DNA of 64,000 nt from Butyrivibrio sp. AE2015 (GCF_000420825.1 NZ_ATVR01000010.1:44637-108636), one strand, 5' to 3'; positions 11,083 to 20,357 are shown, counted from the first letter of the stretch. The notes: a model not told the origin generated them from the letters alone. Program-made: numbers and translations.

Positions 11083-11126
11083 AAAAGGCACATCGCTTTT
11101 GCGATGTGCCTTTATTTTTTTTTTTT
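11083..11126. terminator. Bidirectional terminator between convergent genes
   Basis: AAAGGCACATCGC and GCGATGTGCCTTT form a perfect 13-bp stem around TTTT, with a long T-run on the plus strand and an A-run on the other side. It serves the 10592 gene and the convergent 1417-residue gene, whose stop codon lies in the T-run. Confidence 0.93.
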
Positions 11127-14100
11127 ACATAGCCTTCTTCATTTTGTCATCAACTTTCTTTTGAGCTGTTGAGAGCATAAGCTTGATCCTGTTAAGCTGG
11201 TTTACTTCAGAAGCACCCGGATCATAGTCGATTGCAACTATATTGCAGCCAGGATACATGTGTCTCATCTGCTTGATAACACCTTTACCTACAACGTGGT
11301 TAGGAAGACATCCAAATGGCTGTGTGCAAACGATATTAGAAGCACCGCCTTTAATAAGTTCAACCATTTCTCCTGTTAAGAACCATCCCTCACCTGTCTG
11401 ATTGCCGATATCTACGATAGGTTTTGCGTATTCAACAAGTTTATAGATACTTGTTGGTGGCTCGAAATGTACACTCTTTTCAAAGGCTTTTGTTGCTCCG
11501 CCTCTAAGCTTTTCAATAGCCCAGATTGCTACACGCATGAGAGCAGCAGTCTTCTTGGAAGTTCCAAGCTCTTTTGCCTTGTAGATCTGATTGTAGAAGC
11601 AGTAGAGCATGAAATCAATAAGATCAGGAACAACAGCTTCAGCACCTTCTGCTTCAAGAAGATCAACAAGGTGGTTATTGGCTGCTGGTGCAAACTTAAC
11701 AAGAATCTCACCTACAACGCCAACTCTTGGCTTTACTTCATCTGTTATCTCTATTTTATCGAAGTCTTCAATAATCTCTCGGCACATTTTCTGGAACTTT
11801 GCAAAGCTCATATGCTTGGATGATACGAAGTCGATACATTCCTTTTTCCATTTCTCATGAACGGCTTCTGTAGAACCCTTGACCTTTTCGTATGGTCTCA
11901 TTCTGTATACGCAGCGCATGAAGATATCTCCGAAAACAGCGCCATAAGCAGCTCTTTTAAGCATTTCAAAGTTAATGTGGAAGCCAGGATTTGCTTCAAG
12001 CTTTGAAAGGTTAAGTGAAACAACAGGAATCTGTTCCATACCTGCTTTTTTAAGAGCACGTCTTATAAATCCTACATAGTTTGTTGCTCTGCAACCGCCA
12101 CCTGTCTGTGACATGATAACAGCAGTTCTATTGAGGTCGTATTTACCGGAATGGAGCTCATCCATAATCTGGCCAACAACCCAAAGTGAAGGGTAGCAAG
12201 CATCGTTATTAACATACTTAAGACCCATATCAATAGCATGTCTGTTATCATTTTGCATTACTACAAAGTTATATCCGCAAGCTCTGAAAGCGGGCTCTAA
12301 GATATCAAAATGAATAGGAGACATCTGAGGGCAGAGTATTGTATAGTTCTTTCTCATTTCTTCTGTGAAAAGAACTCTGTTATTAGCAGTTGAATGAATT
12401 GTTCTCTGAGTATTTTTCTGCTTCCTTACGCGAATTGCAGCTAAAAGAGAACGTACTCTGATTCTTGCGCTTCCAAGGCTGTTTACTTCATCAATCTTAA
12501 GGCATGTATAAATCTTATCTGAACCGGAAAGAATATCATTTACCTGGTCTGTAGTAACGGCATCAAGACCACAACCAAAGGAGTTAAGCTGGATAAGATC
12601 CAGGTCATCCCTTGTTCTTACGTAGCTTGCTGCAGCATATAATCTTGAGTGATACATCCACTGATCAGAAACAATAAGAGGTCTTTCAGGCTTGCCAAGG
12701 TGTGAAACGCTGTCTTCTGTAAGAACAGCAACTCCATAAGAACAGATCATATCAGGAATACCATGATTGATCTCAGGGTCTACATGATAAGGTCTTCCTG
12801 CAAGAACAATACCGTGTTTATTGTTTTCTTCCATCCATTTAAGGGTTTCTTCACCTTTTATCTGTATGTCTTTTCTTGCGTTTTGCATTTCATCCCAGCC
12901 AGCCTTTGCAGCAGCAATGACTTCTTCAGCCGGAATTTCAGAAAATTCTTTTACCAGAGATGCTGTAGCAGTATCAAGGTTTGTGAAGGCCATAAATGGA
13001 TTTCTTAATTTAACTTCGCCATTTGTAATAGCTTCAACATTGTTTTTGATGTTTTCTGAATATGAAGTAACAATAGGGCAGTTGTAATGGTTGGTTGCGC
13101 CTTCAACTTCCTCCCTTTCATAGAAAAGTCCGGGATAGAAGATAAAATCAACCTTTTGTTTTATAAGCCACTCAATATGTCCATGGGACAATTTAGCAGG
13201 ATAGCACTCTGATTCACTTGGAATTGATTCAATACCAAGCTCATAGATCTGGTGTGTTGATCTTGGTGAAAGAACAACTTTATATTGGAGCTTTGTAAAG
13301 AAAGTAAACCAGAATGGGTAGTTCTCGTAAAAGTTAAGAACTCTTGGTATACCGACAGTACCTCTTTTTGCCTTATCAGCTTCAAGTGGTTCATATCCAA
13401 ATATTCTCTTATATTTATAATCAAAAAGGTTAGGGATATTATCGGCGTTCTTTACCTTACCGATACCTCTTTCACATCTGTTTCCGGAAATATGAGTTCT
13501 TCCGCCTGTAAATTTATTTACAGTGAGACGACAGTGGTTTGTGCATCCCTGACAGGTAGTCATGCTTGTTGAGTATTCAAGGTTATTGATCTGCTCAATA
13601 CCAAGCATTGTTGTTTTATAGTCGCTTGTCTCAAAATATCTGTCTCTGGCGATGAGTGCAGCACCAAAAGCACCCATAATTCCTGCAATATCAGGGCGAA
13701 TAGCTTCAGCACCTGAAATGATCTCAAATGCTCTAAGTACAGCATCGTTATAGAAAGTTCCTCCCTGAACAACAATGTGTTCGCCAAGGTCCTTGGCATC
13801 AGAAACTTTAATAACTTTAAAGAGAGCATTTTTAATTACTGAATAAGCAAGACCTGATGAAATATCTGCCACATCAGCGCCTTCCTTCTGTGCCTGCTTA
13901 ACTCGAGAATTCATGAATACAGTACATCTTGTTCCAAGATCAACAGGAGATTTAGCATAAAGAGCTACTTTAGCAAAGTCCTGAACGCTATATCCTAAAG
14001 ATTTGGCAAAGGTCTCAATGAAAGAACCGCAGCCTGATGAACATGCCTCATTGAGCTGAACAGAATCAACTGAATTATTCTTTATATGAATACATTTCAT

Positions 14101-15378
14101 ATCCTGTCCGCCAATATCCAAGATGCAGTCAACCTTTGGATCAAAGAATGCAGCGGCATTGTAGTGAGCAATTGTCTCAACTTCTCCATCATCAAGTAAA
14201 AGTGCAGACTTAAGAAGCGCCTCACCGTAACCTGTTGAACATGATCTGGCGATTGAGACACCCTCAGGCATGAGCTTATATATTTCCTGAATAGAGGAGA
14301 TGGCTGTCTTTAATGGGCTTCCGTTGTTACTTGAATAGAATGAATAAAGAAGATCTCCGTCTTCACTGATAAGTGCACATTTTGTAGTAGTAGAACCGGC
14401 ATCGATTCCAAGGAAAGCCTTTCCTTTATAATCATCAAGCTTTCTTGTTTTAACTTTATATTTGTCCTGACGGTTTCTGAATTCTGAATAATCATTCTCA
14501 TTTTTGAAAAGAGGATCAAGACGTGATACTTCAGCTTCCATAACTATTTTATGGGAGAGCTTATCAGTCATTTCATTCATAGAATATGAAACATCTTCTT
14601 TGGCATTTAAGGCAGAACCTATAGCAGCAAAGAGATGGGAATTGTCAGTTTCAATCGTATGTTCCTCATCAAGATTAAGTGTGCGAATGAATGCAGCTTT
14701 AAGCTGATCAAGGAAGTGAAGAGGGCCACCTAAAAATGCCACATGACCTCTGATTGGCTTTCCACAGGCAAGTCCTGAAATAGTCTGGTTAACAACAGCC
14801 TGGAAAATAGAAGCTGAAAGATCTTCTTTTGTTGCACCCTCATTGATAAGTGGCTGAATATCTGATTTTGCAAAAACACCACATCTTGCAGCTATTGTAT
14901 AAAGAGAATGGTAATTTTTGGCATACTCGTTAAGACCTGTAGCATCTGTCTGTAAAAGAGAAGCCATCTGATCTATAAATGAACCTGTACCGCCGGCGCA
15001 AATACCGTTCATACGCTGTTCAACATTTCCATCCTCAAAATAGATGATCTTGGCATCCTCACCACCCAGCTCAATTGCAACATCAGTTTTAGGAGCAAGC
15101 TCTTTAAGTGAAGTAGAAACAGCTATAACTTCCTGAACAAAAGGAACTTCCAGGTGCTTGGCAAGTGTAAGTCCGCCGGATCCTGTTATGACAGGATGGA
15201 TAGTTATATCGCCGCTTATTTTATAAGCTTCCTGCAAAAGATCTGATAATGTCTCTTGAATATTGGCAAAATGTCTTTTGTAATCAGAAAAAATAATCTT
15301 GTGATTGTTATCCAAAAGGGCCACCTTAACAGTGGTGGAACCAATATCAATACCTAATGTGTAGTCCTTTGAAATCAT
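11125..15378 (-). CDS. Giant 2-hydroxyacyl-CoA dehydratase activase-like protein (two ASKHA domains plus DUF2229/HgdB-like region)
   Basis: A 1417-residue member of the acyl-CoA dehydratase activase-related family. It starts with an actin-like ATPase domain (LGIDIGSTTVKVALLD, residues 5-260) with GICAGGTGSF and ARCGVFAKSDI, then a second one (FLGIDAGSTTTKCAL, residues about 318-590) with NEACSSGCGSF and GTRCTVFMNS. The Cys residues in these motifs correspond to those holding the bridging [4Fe-4S] cluster in HgdC-type activators. The rest contains a Cys-rich stretch (CQGCTNHCRL) and long regions like the dehydratase subunits. Such proteins are widespread in Clostridia, but their substrate is unknown. 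No separate dehydratase or CoA-transferase genes lie nearby, and a canonical promoter stands upstream. Confidence 0.88.
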   Translation of the reverse strand: MISKDYTLGIDIGSTTVKVALLDNNHKIIFSDYKRHFANIQETLSDLLQEAYKISGDITIHPVITGSGGLTLAKHLEVPFVQEVIAVSTSLKELAPKTDVAIELGGEDAKIIYFEDGNVEQRMNGICAGGTGSFIDQMASLLQTDATGLNEYAKNYHSLYTIAARCGVFAKSDIQPLINEGATKEDLSASIFQAVVNQTISGLACGKPIRGHVAFLGGPLHFLDQLKAAFIRTLNLDEEHTIETDNSHLFAAIGSALNAKEDVSYSMNEMTDKLSHKIVMEAEVSRLDPLFKNENDYSEFRNRQDKYKVKTRKLDDYKGKAFLGIDAGSTTTKCALISEDGDLLYSFYSSNNGSPLKTAISSIQEIYKLMPEGVSIARSCSTGYGEALLKSALLLDDGEVETIAHYNAAAFFDPKVDCILDIGGQDMKCIHIKNNSVDSVQLNEACSSGCGSFIETFAKSLGYSVQDFAKVALYAKSPVDLGTRCTVFMNSRVKQAQKEGADVADISSGLAYSVIKNALFKVIKVSDAKDLGEHIVVQGGTFYNDAVLRAFEIISGAEAIRPDIAGIMGAFGAALIARDRYFETSDYKTTMLGIEQINNLEYSTSMTTCQGCTNHCRLTVNKFTGGRTHISGNRCERGIGKVKNADNIPNLFDYKYKRIFGYEPLEADKAKRGTVGIPRVLNFYENYPFWFTFFTKLQYKVVLSPRSTHQIYELGIESIPSESECYPAKLSHGHIEWLIKQKVDFIFYPGLFYEREEVEGATNHYNCPIVTSYSENIKNNVEAITNGEVKLRNPFMAFTNLDTATASLVKEFSEIPAEEVIAAAKAGWDEMQNARKDIQIKGEETLKWMEENNKHGIVLAGRPYHVDPEINHGIPDMICSYGVAVLTEDSVSHLGKPERPLIVSDQWMYHSRLYAAASYVRTRDDLDLIQLNSFGCGLDAVTTDQVNDILSGSDKIYTCLKIDEVNSLGSARIRVRSLLAAIRVRKQKNTQRTIHSTANNRVLFTEEMRKNYTILCPQMSPIHFDILEPAFRACGYNFVVMQNDNRHAIDMGLKYVNNDACYPSLWVVGQIMDELHSGKYDLNRTAVIMSQTGGGCRATNYVGFIRRALKKAGMEQIPVVSLNLSKLEANPGFHINFEMLKRAAYGAVFGDIFMRCVYRMRPYEKVKGSTEAVHEKWKKECIDFVSSKHMSFAKFQKMCREIIEDFDKIEITDEVKPRVGVVGEILVKFAPAANNHLVDLLEAEGAEAVVPDLIDFMLYCFYNQIYKAKELGTSKKTAALMRVAIWAIEKLRGGATKAFEKSVHFEPPTSIYKLVEYAKPIVDIGNQTGEGWFLTGEMVELIKGGASNIVCTQPFGCLPNHVVGKGVIKQMRHMYPGCNIVAIDYDPGASEVNQLNRIKLMLSTAQKKVDDKMKKAM

Positions 15379-15452
15379 ATTTTAACCTCAACTTCTAAAT
15401 CTATTGCTAAGCTATATCTTCTAATTAAATGTAGCTACAGACAATCTATATG

Positions 15453-15481
15453 ATTATAATGCAGCGACATATAAAAATCAA
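15453..15481 (-). promoter_or_regulatory. Promoter of the activase-like gene
   Basis: On the minus strand TTGATT and TATAAT are separated by exactly 17 bases, about 75 bases upstream of the ATG. Confidence 0.7.
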
Positions 15482-15580
15482 TTATGATAAATTGTATAAA
15501 ATTTAAAAAAACTGCATTCGCTTATTGGAGTTTTTGTGTTATGATTACTCTGTATGAGCATATGAAGGGGATTATTATTT

Positions 15581-17848
15581 ATGAAATCAAAAACAAAACG
15601 ACTTTTTCTGGTATTATTATCAGTCATTTTGATTTTTAATTTTAATAGCATTAAGGGAACAGCGGGGAAGAGTATAACCAAGACTGTAAGGGTTGGTTAT
15701 TATCAGAATGAAGTATTCCAGGAAGGTGCTTCAGATAAGTCAGTCAAAAGCGGCTACGCTTATGAGTACTATCGAAAGCTTTCTGAATACACAGGATGGA
15801 ATTACGAGTATGTTTATGGCGACTTTGTAACCATATATAACATGCTTGTTAATGGTGAGGTTGATATTGTTGCAGGTCTTGCTTATACAGAGGCAAGAAG
15901 TCACCTTATTTCATATCCTGACCGTCCGCAGGGATCAGAACAATATAGCCTTGTTAAACATCAGGGAGATGACACGATTACTACAAACCCAAGGACACTT
16001 AACGGTAAAAGCGTAGGTGTTCTGGATTCTGCTATAAAAGACTCTTTGGAAGAGTTTTTGAATAAAAAAAACATAGATGCAAATATTGTATCTTATACAG
16101 ATTATGATACGCTTCTGGAGGCCTTTGACAAAAGGGAAGTTGATACACTTGCAGGCGAAAGCGATGGTATATACGACAGAAGCCACGCTGAAACACTTTA
16201 TCCATTTGGCGAAACAGACTATTTTATCTGCACAAGTAAAGACAGACCGGATCTTTTAAAAGAACTTAATGAAGCTCAGAGTCAGCTCTTTTTAGAGTAT
16301 CCTGATTATATCAGTGTATTAAGAAATAAGTATTATCCTGAAACATTAGCCAGCAGAGCCTTTACAAGCTCTGAAAAAGAATGGCTTTCTTCACATGAAA
16401 GTGTAGCAGTCGGATATCTTAATAATTATCTTCCATACAGTGATACTGCAAAAGATGGCAAAGTAACAGGGCTAATTAAAGAGCTTGTTCCATATTTGCT
16501 TAAGCAGCTTGGATATGAAACAATTGCTATTGAGTATGTTGGATTTGATACATACGATGAACTTGTTAAAGCTATGGATGATGAAGAAATTGAACTTGCA
16601 TTTCCTGTTGGCGGAGGACTTTTCTTCTCTGAGGAAGATGGCATGTTCATATCAAAACCTGTTATATCCACGCTTACAGATCTGATATATTCTACGAATT
16701 ACTATGATAATTCAAAGCAGATATTTGCAGTTAATGAAAGCAACAAGCTTCAATATTATTACATTGCCAATCATTATCCAAATGCTACAATAGAGTATTA
16801 TCCATCCATTGATGCGTGCCTTAAGGCTGTATTAAAGGGTGAAGCTACATATACGACATTAAATGGCCTTAGAACTGCATCAATGCTCAAAGATCCTGAT
16901 TACGAAAAACTTTCGTTCAGGCAACTTGGATACGTAGACGACATGTGCTTCGGAGTAAAGATTGGTAATGAAGGACTTTTGAAACTTATTGACAGAGGAC
17001 TGAGCAGAGCAGGAACAGAGTATATCAATAATCTTGGTTCAGTTTATTCTGATAACATGTATAAATACACCTTCAAAGATGTTTTGAGAGAGAATTTTAT
17101 TGGTGCATTTATTGTATTTTTAATTATTCTTGCCATTTTGATCTTACTTTTGCTTTATTCAGTGCGTATAAACAGGAAGCGTATTCGTGAAAAAGAAGAT
17201 GCAAAGCGTGAAATTGAAGCTGTAAACCAGGAGAAGTTTGTTTTACTCAATAAGATGAATAACTATATGAGAGAGCCAATCAACAATATTGTTTCTCTTA
17301 TTAGGATTTCAGAGAATATGAATGATCTTACAAATATTAAGAATAACCTTGCTAAGATGGGCTCATTCAGTAAAGAGCTGACAACAATTCTTAATAATAT
17401 TCTTAATATAAGCAGCTTTGAGAGCGGTCAGGTAAAAATAGATGATAGCTTAAGCCTTTACAATTTCTTTGGCAAAAGAGTTCTTATTGTAGAGGATACA
17501 CTTCCGAATCAGACAATTACAGGCGATATTATGAAAAAAGCCGGAATGGAAGTTCAGATTGCCAACGATGGACTTGATGCCTATGAGAAAGTCAAGGCAG
17601 CACCTTCAGGATATTTTGATGCTGTTTTGATCAATGTAGATGACAGAAATATTCAAGGGTACTTGTTTATTAAGAGAATCAGAGAAATGGAAAATGATAT
17701 AAGATCAGAAATTCCTGTTATCGCGATCACAGCTGATGAATCTGAGAGCGGAAAAGAAAAAATAATCAAGTCCGGTATGAATGGATATATAACTAAGCCT
17801 TACGATATAAAGGCTATTCTTGATAAATTATCAGGCATAATACTATAA
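15581..17848 (+). CDS. Hybrid-kinase-like membrane sensor with two solute-binding domains and degenerate kinase/receiver parts
   Basis: A 755-residue protein built like BvgS/EvgS sensors. Residues 1-28 are a signal/anchor; 37-250 and about 265-500 are two SBP_bac_3-type periplasmic domains (VRVGYYQNEVFQ; VAVGYLNNYLPYS); 508-530 is a transmembrane helix. A helix resembling the DHp domain follows, but the position of the phosphorylated His is Asn561 (NYMREPIN against HEIRTPLN), and there is no ATP-binding HATPase domain. The C-terminal receiver (VLIVED, TKPYD) has Asn685 at the phosphorylated Asp position (VLINVDD). Known two-component phosphotransfer is therefore unlikely; ligand-driven conformational signalling is possible. 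It heads a four-gene operon, 17 bases before the next gene. Confidence 0.85.
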   Translation: MKSKTKRLFLVLLSVILIFNFNSIKGTAGKSITKTVRVGYYQNEVFQEGASDKSVKSGYAYEYYRKLSEYTGWNYEYVYGDFVTIYNMLVNGEVDIVAGLAYTEARSHLISYPDRPQGSEQYSLVKHQGDDTITTNPRTLNGKSVGVLDSAIKDSLEEFLNKKNIDANIVSYTDYDTLLEAFDKREVDTLAGESDGIYDRSHAETLYPFGETDYFICTSKDRPDLLKELNEAQSQLFLEYPDYISVLRNKYYPETLASRAFTSSEKEWLSSHESVAVGYLNNYLPYSDTAKDGKVTGLIKELVPYLLKQLGYETIAIEYVGFDTYDELVKAMDDEEIELAFPVGGGLFFSEEDGMFISKPVISTLTDLIYSTNYYDNSKQIFAVNESNKLQYYYIANHYPNATIEYYPSIDACLKAVLKGEATYTTLNGLRTASMLKDPDYEKLSFRQLGYVDDMCFGVKIGNEGLLKLIDRGLSRAGTEYINNLGSVYSDNMYKYTFKDVLRENFIGAFIVFLIILAILILLLLYSVRINRKRIREKEDAKREIEAVNQEKFVLLNKMNNYMREPINNIVSLIRISENMNDLTNIKNNLAKMGSFSKELTTILNNILNISSFESGQVKIDDSLSLYNFFGKRVLIVEDTLPNQTITGDIMKKAGMEVQIANDGLDAYEKVKAAPSGYFDAVLINVDDRNIQGYLFIKRIREMENDIRSEIPVIAITADESESGKEKIIKSGMNGYITKPYDIKAILDKLSGIIL

Positions 17849-17865
17849 CAGAATGAGGATTTTCT

Positions 17866-18744
17866 ATGAATGAATTTTTGAACAATATGGAAAGAAAGTT
17901 TGGAAAATATGCAATTCCAAACCTGACTTTGTATATCATTGGACTTTACGTTTTGGGATATGTATTACAGCTTGCTCCGCCAAGTGTAAATATCCTTGGA
18001 TTTTTAACTCTTGATCCTTATGCGATCTTACATGGCCAGATCTGGAGACTGGTATCATGGCTTTTAATACCGCCAAGTTCTTTTAATATTCTAATCATTA
18101 TCACTTTGTTCTTTTATTATTTTGTTGGTACCAGCATGGAAAGAACAATGGGAACATTCAGGTACAATGTCTTTATCTTAGGAGGCGTTGTGCTTATGAT
18201 CATTGCATCATTTGCAACTATGCTGGTGTACAAGTTCTTTTTTGGAATTGATGGTGATGCTCTTGGCACAGTCATGAGCGCTTTTTCAATCTATTTCAGT
18301 ACCTCATATATTCAGGAAATGGTATTTTTGGCATTTGCAATGTGTTTCCCGGATGTGCAGGTTCTTTTGATGTTTATCATTCCTATAAAGGTTAAATATC
18401 TTGGCTATTTCTATGCAGCACTGCTTGCATATAATGCATTTACAGGCGTTGCCAATAGCAATTATTTTGTATTTTTTGCTATTGTATTTCAGTTTGTCAA
18501 TTTGCTTCTTTTCTACTTGCAGACAGGCAAGATCAGTCATTTGAGACCAAAAGAGGTAAAGAGAAGACGAGAATATCGCAATGCATCAAAGATGATGCCT
18601 AAGGGCATAACAAGACATAAATGTGCAGTTTGTGGACGTACAGAAGCTGAGTACCCGGACCTGGAATTCAGATTCTGTTCAAAGTGTAATGGCAATTATG
18701 AGTATTGTCAGGATCATTTGTTCACACATCAGCACGTAAAATAA
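17866..18744 (+). CDS. Rhomboid-like membrane protein lacking protease residues, with C-terminal zinc-binding motif
   Basis: A 292-residue protein with about six hydrophobic segments between residues 15 and 220. The loop GQIWRLVSWLLIPP after the first helix and the next helix resemble rhomboid/Derlin proteins, but I find no GxSG catalytic serine motif and no histidine in the last helix, so it should not be an active protease. The soluble C-terminal tail (residues 225-292) is basic and then carries CAVC, CSKC and YCQDH with a final HQH, a likely treble-clef zinc site. Rhomboid kinship rests on topology and the WR motif only; a different polytopic family is possible. Confidence 0.65.
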   Translation: MNEFLNNMERKFGKYAIPNLTLYIIGLYVLGYVLQLAPPSVNILGFLTLDPYAILHGQIWRLVSWLLIPPSSFNILIIITLFFYYFVGTSMERTMGTFRYNVFILGGVVLMIIASFATMLVYKFFFGIDGDALGTVMSAFSIYFSTSYIQEMVFLAFAMCFPDVQVLLMFIIPIKVKYLGYFYAALLAYNAFTGVANSNYFVFFAIVFQFVNLLLFYLQTGKISHLRPKEVKRRREYRNASKMMPKGITRHKCAVCGRTEAEYPDLEFRFCSKCNGNYEYCQDHLFTHQHVK

Positions 18745-18753
18745 AGGAGCAAC

Positions 18754-19512
18754 ATGGGTAATTTAGAAAACAAAGAAAAAGAGTTTGCGGCTATTCTAAA
18801 GAACGTCACAAGAACAGCCAGAGAAAATAAAAACATAATCACATCAGAGGAAGTTAAAGAAGCTTTTTCTGATCTTGAACTTGATGAAAAGCAGTTTGAA
18901 ATGGTCTTTGAGTACTTAAAGAGTCATAAGATAGGTGTTGATGAAGAAGCTGTTTTTACAGACGAGGATCTTTCTGAAGAAGAAAAGAACTATTTAGATG
19001 ATTACATTGAAAGTTTAAATGCACTACCTGAGTTTTCTGATGGCGAAAAAGAAGCTATAACAATTGCTGCTTTGGCAGGGGAAAAGGATGCGCAGGAAAA
19101 GCTAATTACCATGTATCTTCCCCTTGTAGTAGATGTTGCAAGAATGTATTCCGAACAGGGAGTTTTTTTGGAAGATCTTATAGGCGAAGGAAATGTAGCA
19201 CTTACCAAGGGCGTTACAATGCTTGATGCTGTTGGGGAGCCATCAGAAGTTGAGAGCTTTTTATATAAGCTTATGCTTGATGCCATGGAGAATATTATTC
19301 AGGAGAATCTTGCAGAAGATACAGGAAGCCAGAAGGTTCTTAAACTTGTTCAGGAAGTTGCGGACAAGGCAAAAGAACTTGCGGATGATCTAAGACGCAA
19401 AGTCAGCGTGAAAGAGCTTATGGATGAGACAGGATGGGATGAAGATAAGATCAGAAGTGCCATAAAGTTTAGCGGTGACAACATTGAAGATCTTGACAGC
19501 GGAGAGAAGTAA
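18754..19512 (+). CDS. Sigma-70-like protein with regions 1.1, 2 and 3 but no region 4
   Basis: A 252-residue acidic protein. Residues 1-60 resemble sigma-70 region 1.1. Residues about 105-160 match regions 2.1-2.2: ITMYLPLVVDVARMY and LEDLIGEGNVALTKGV align with the RpoD core-binding motif. The promoter-melting and -10 recognition part (FSTYATWWIRQ in RpoD) is not recognisable; residues 205-245 resemble region 3 (KVSVKELMDETGWDED). Region 4, which reads the -35 box, is missing. It could bind core RNA polymerase without recognising promoters. It lies 9 bases after the rhomboid-like gene and 8 before the next, so the genes are almost certainly co-transcribed. Confidence 0.7.
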   Translation: MGNLENKEKEFAAILKNVTRTARENKNIITSEEVKEAFSDLELDEKQFEMVFEYLKSHKIGVDEEAVFTDEDLSEEEKNYLDDYIESLNALPEFSDGEKEAITIAALAGEKDAQEKLITMYLPLVVDVARMYSEQGVFLEDLIGEGNVALTKGVTMLDAVGEPSEVESFLYKLMLDAMENIIQENLAEDTGSQKVLKLVQEVADKAKELADDLRRKVSVKELMDETGWDEDKIRSAIKFSGDNIEDLDSGEK

Positions 19513-19520
19513 TTAAGCAT

Positions 19521-19937
19521 ATGCAGAACATTGTAAATGAAGATGATTTCAAGTATTACATGCAGGATATAGAAAGATATTATTTTGGAGCTCGTTATAA
19601 CTATAATGAGCTCTTAAATAATGAAATGGTTCCTTTTAAGTTTAAAACTATAATTTCAAAATATATAAAAGATGAAGTAGACCTTGATACAACGCTTGAG
19701 AGTCATCTTTACTATATAGAAAAAGATAGTTTTGATTATAAACTCTATAGGCAACTTAGACTCAGAATCAGAACATCTCAATATAAAGATCCTTTAAATC
19801 ATGAAAAGGGTTTTAAAGAGAAAGTCTATACAATAGAACAGCTTGTAAAAATGAATAAGGATGAAAAAGAAGAGAAGGGAATCATTATAAGAGAACTTAT
19901 CATATCAAAACTTGCTCTCTTTGGATTTTCTGTATAA
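19521..19937 (+). CDS. Conserved hypothetical protein, last gene of the sensor operon
   Basis: A 138-residue soluble protein of helical, charged character, rich in Tyr and Lys. There is no signal peptide, membrane segment or motif that I recognise. It follows the sigma-like gene by eight bases and ends before a terminator, so its function is probably tied to that operon. Codon use and spacing support a real gene. Confidence 0.6.
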   Translation: MQNIVNEDDFKYYMQDIERYYFGARYNYNELLNNEMVPFKFKTIISKYIKDEVDLDTTLESHLYYIEKDSFDYKLYRQLRLRIRTSQYKDPLNHEKGFKEKVYTIEQLVKMNKDEKEEKGIIIRELIISKLALFGFSV

Positions 19938-19980
19938 AAAATATAATTCATAAAAATAGAAGAGTAAAAAATGCAATAAA

Positions 19981-20008
19981 AAAACTACCTGTTACCAGGT
20001 AGTTTTTA
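19981..20008. terminator. Bidirectional terminator between the sensor operon and rpmB
   Basis: AACTACCTG and CAGGTAGTT form a perfect stem around TTAC with A-rich and T-rich flanks on both sides, serving the operon on the plus strand and rpmB on the minus strand. Confidence 0.92.
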
Positions 20009-20018
20009 TTATTACTAA

Positions 20019-20204
20019 TTAAGCTCTTTCAACCTTGTTAGATCTAAGGCAACTTGCGCAAACGTGCATTCTCTTTGACTGACCGTTGACCTTAACAGCA
20101 ACGTGCTGAACGTTTGACTTCCAAACTCTGTTAGATCTTCTATGAGAATGGCTTACGTTGTTACCGAAATGAACGCCCTTGCCACAAATATCACATTTAG
20201 CCAT
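20019..20204 (-). CDS. rpmB: 50S ribosomal protein L28
   Basis: A 61-residue protein with the L28 signature MAKCDICGK, HSHRRSNR and CASCLRSNKV. Two CxxC pairs show it is the zinc-binding form. An ideal AGGAGGTG lies upstream on the minus strand. As usual it is monocistronic and divergent from the asp23-fakA genes. Confidence 0.97.
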   Translation of the reverse strand: MAKCDICGKGVHFGNNVSHSHRRSNRVWKSNVQHVAVKVNGQSKRMHVCASCLRSNKVERA

Positions 20205-20241
20205 TTTGACACCTCCTTATAAGCCATGTAATCGTAAATAA

Positions 20242-20270
20242 ATAGCATATTATTGCTTATGTTTTCGCAA
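20242..20270 (-). promoter_or_regulatory. Putative rpmB promoter
   Basis: On the minus strand TTGCGA and TGCTAT are 17 bases apart, about 40 bases before the rpmB start. Confidence 0.45.
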
Positions 20271-20328
20271 CATTGATATATTAGCAGAAACGAAAACTAA
20301 TTGCAAGAGAAATATAGAAAATTTATGG

Positions 20329-20357
20329 TTTATTTTTTTATAAACTGCTATTATAAT
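20329..20357 (+). promoter_or_regulatory. Putative promoter of the asp23-fakA genes
   Basis: A perfect TATAAT at 20352-20357 lies 55 bases before the start codon; the -35 (TTTATT at 17 bases) is poor. Confidence 0.45.
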
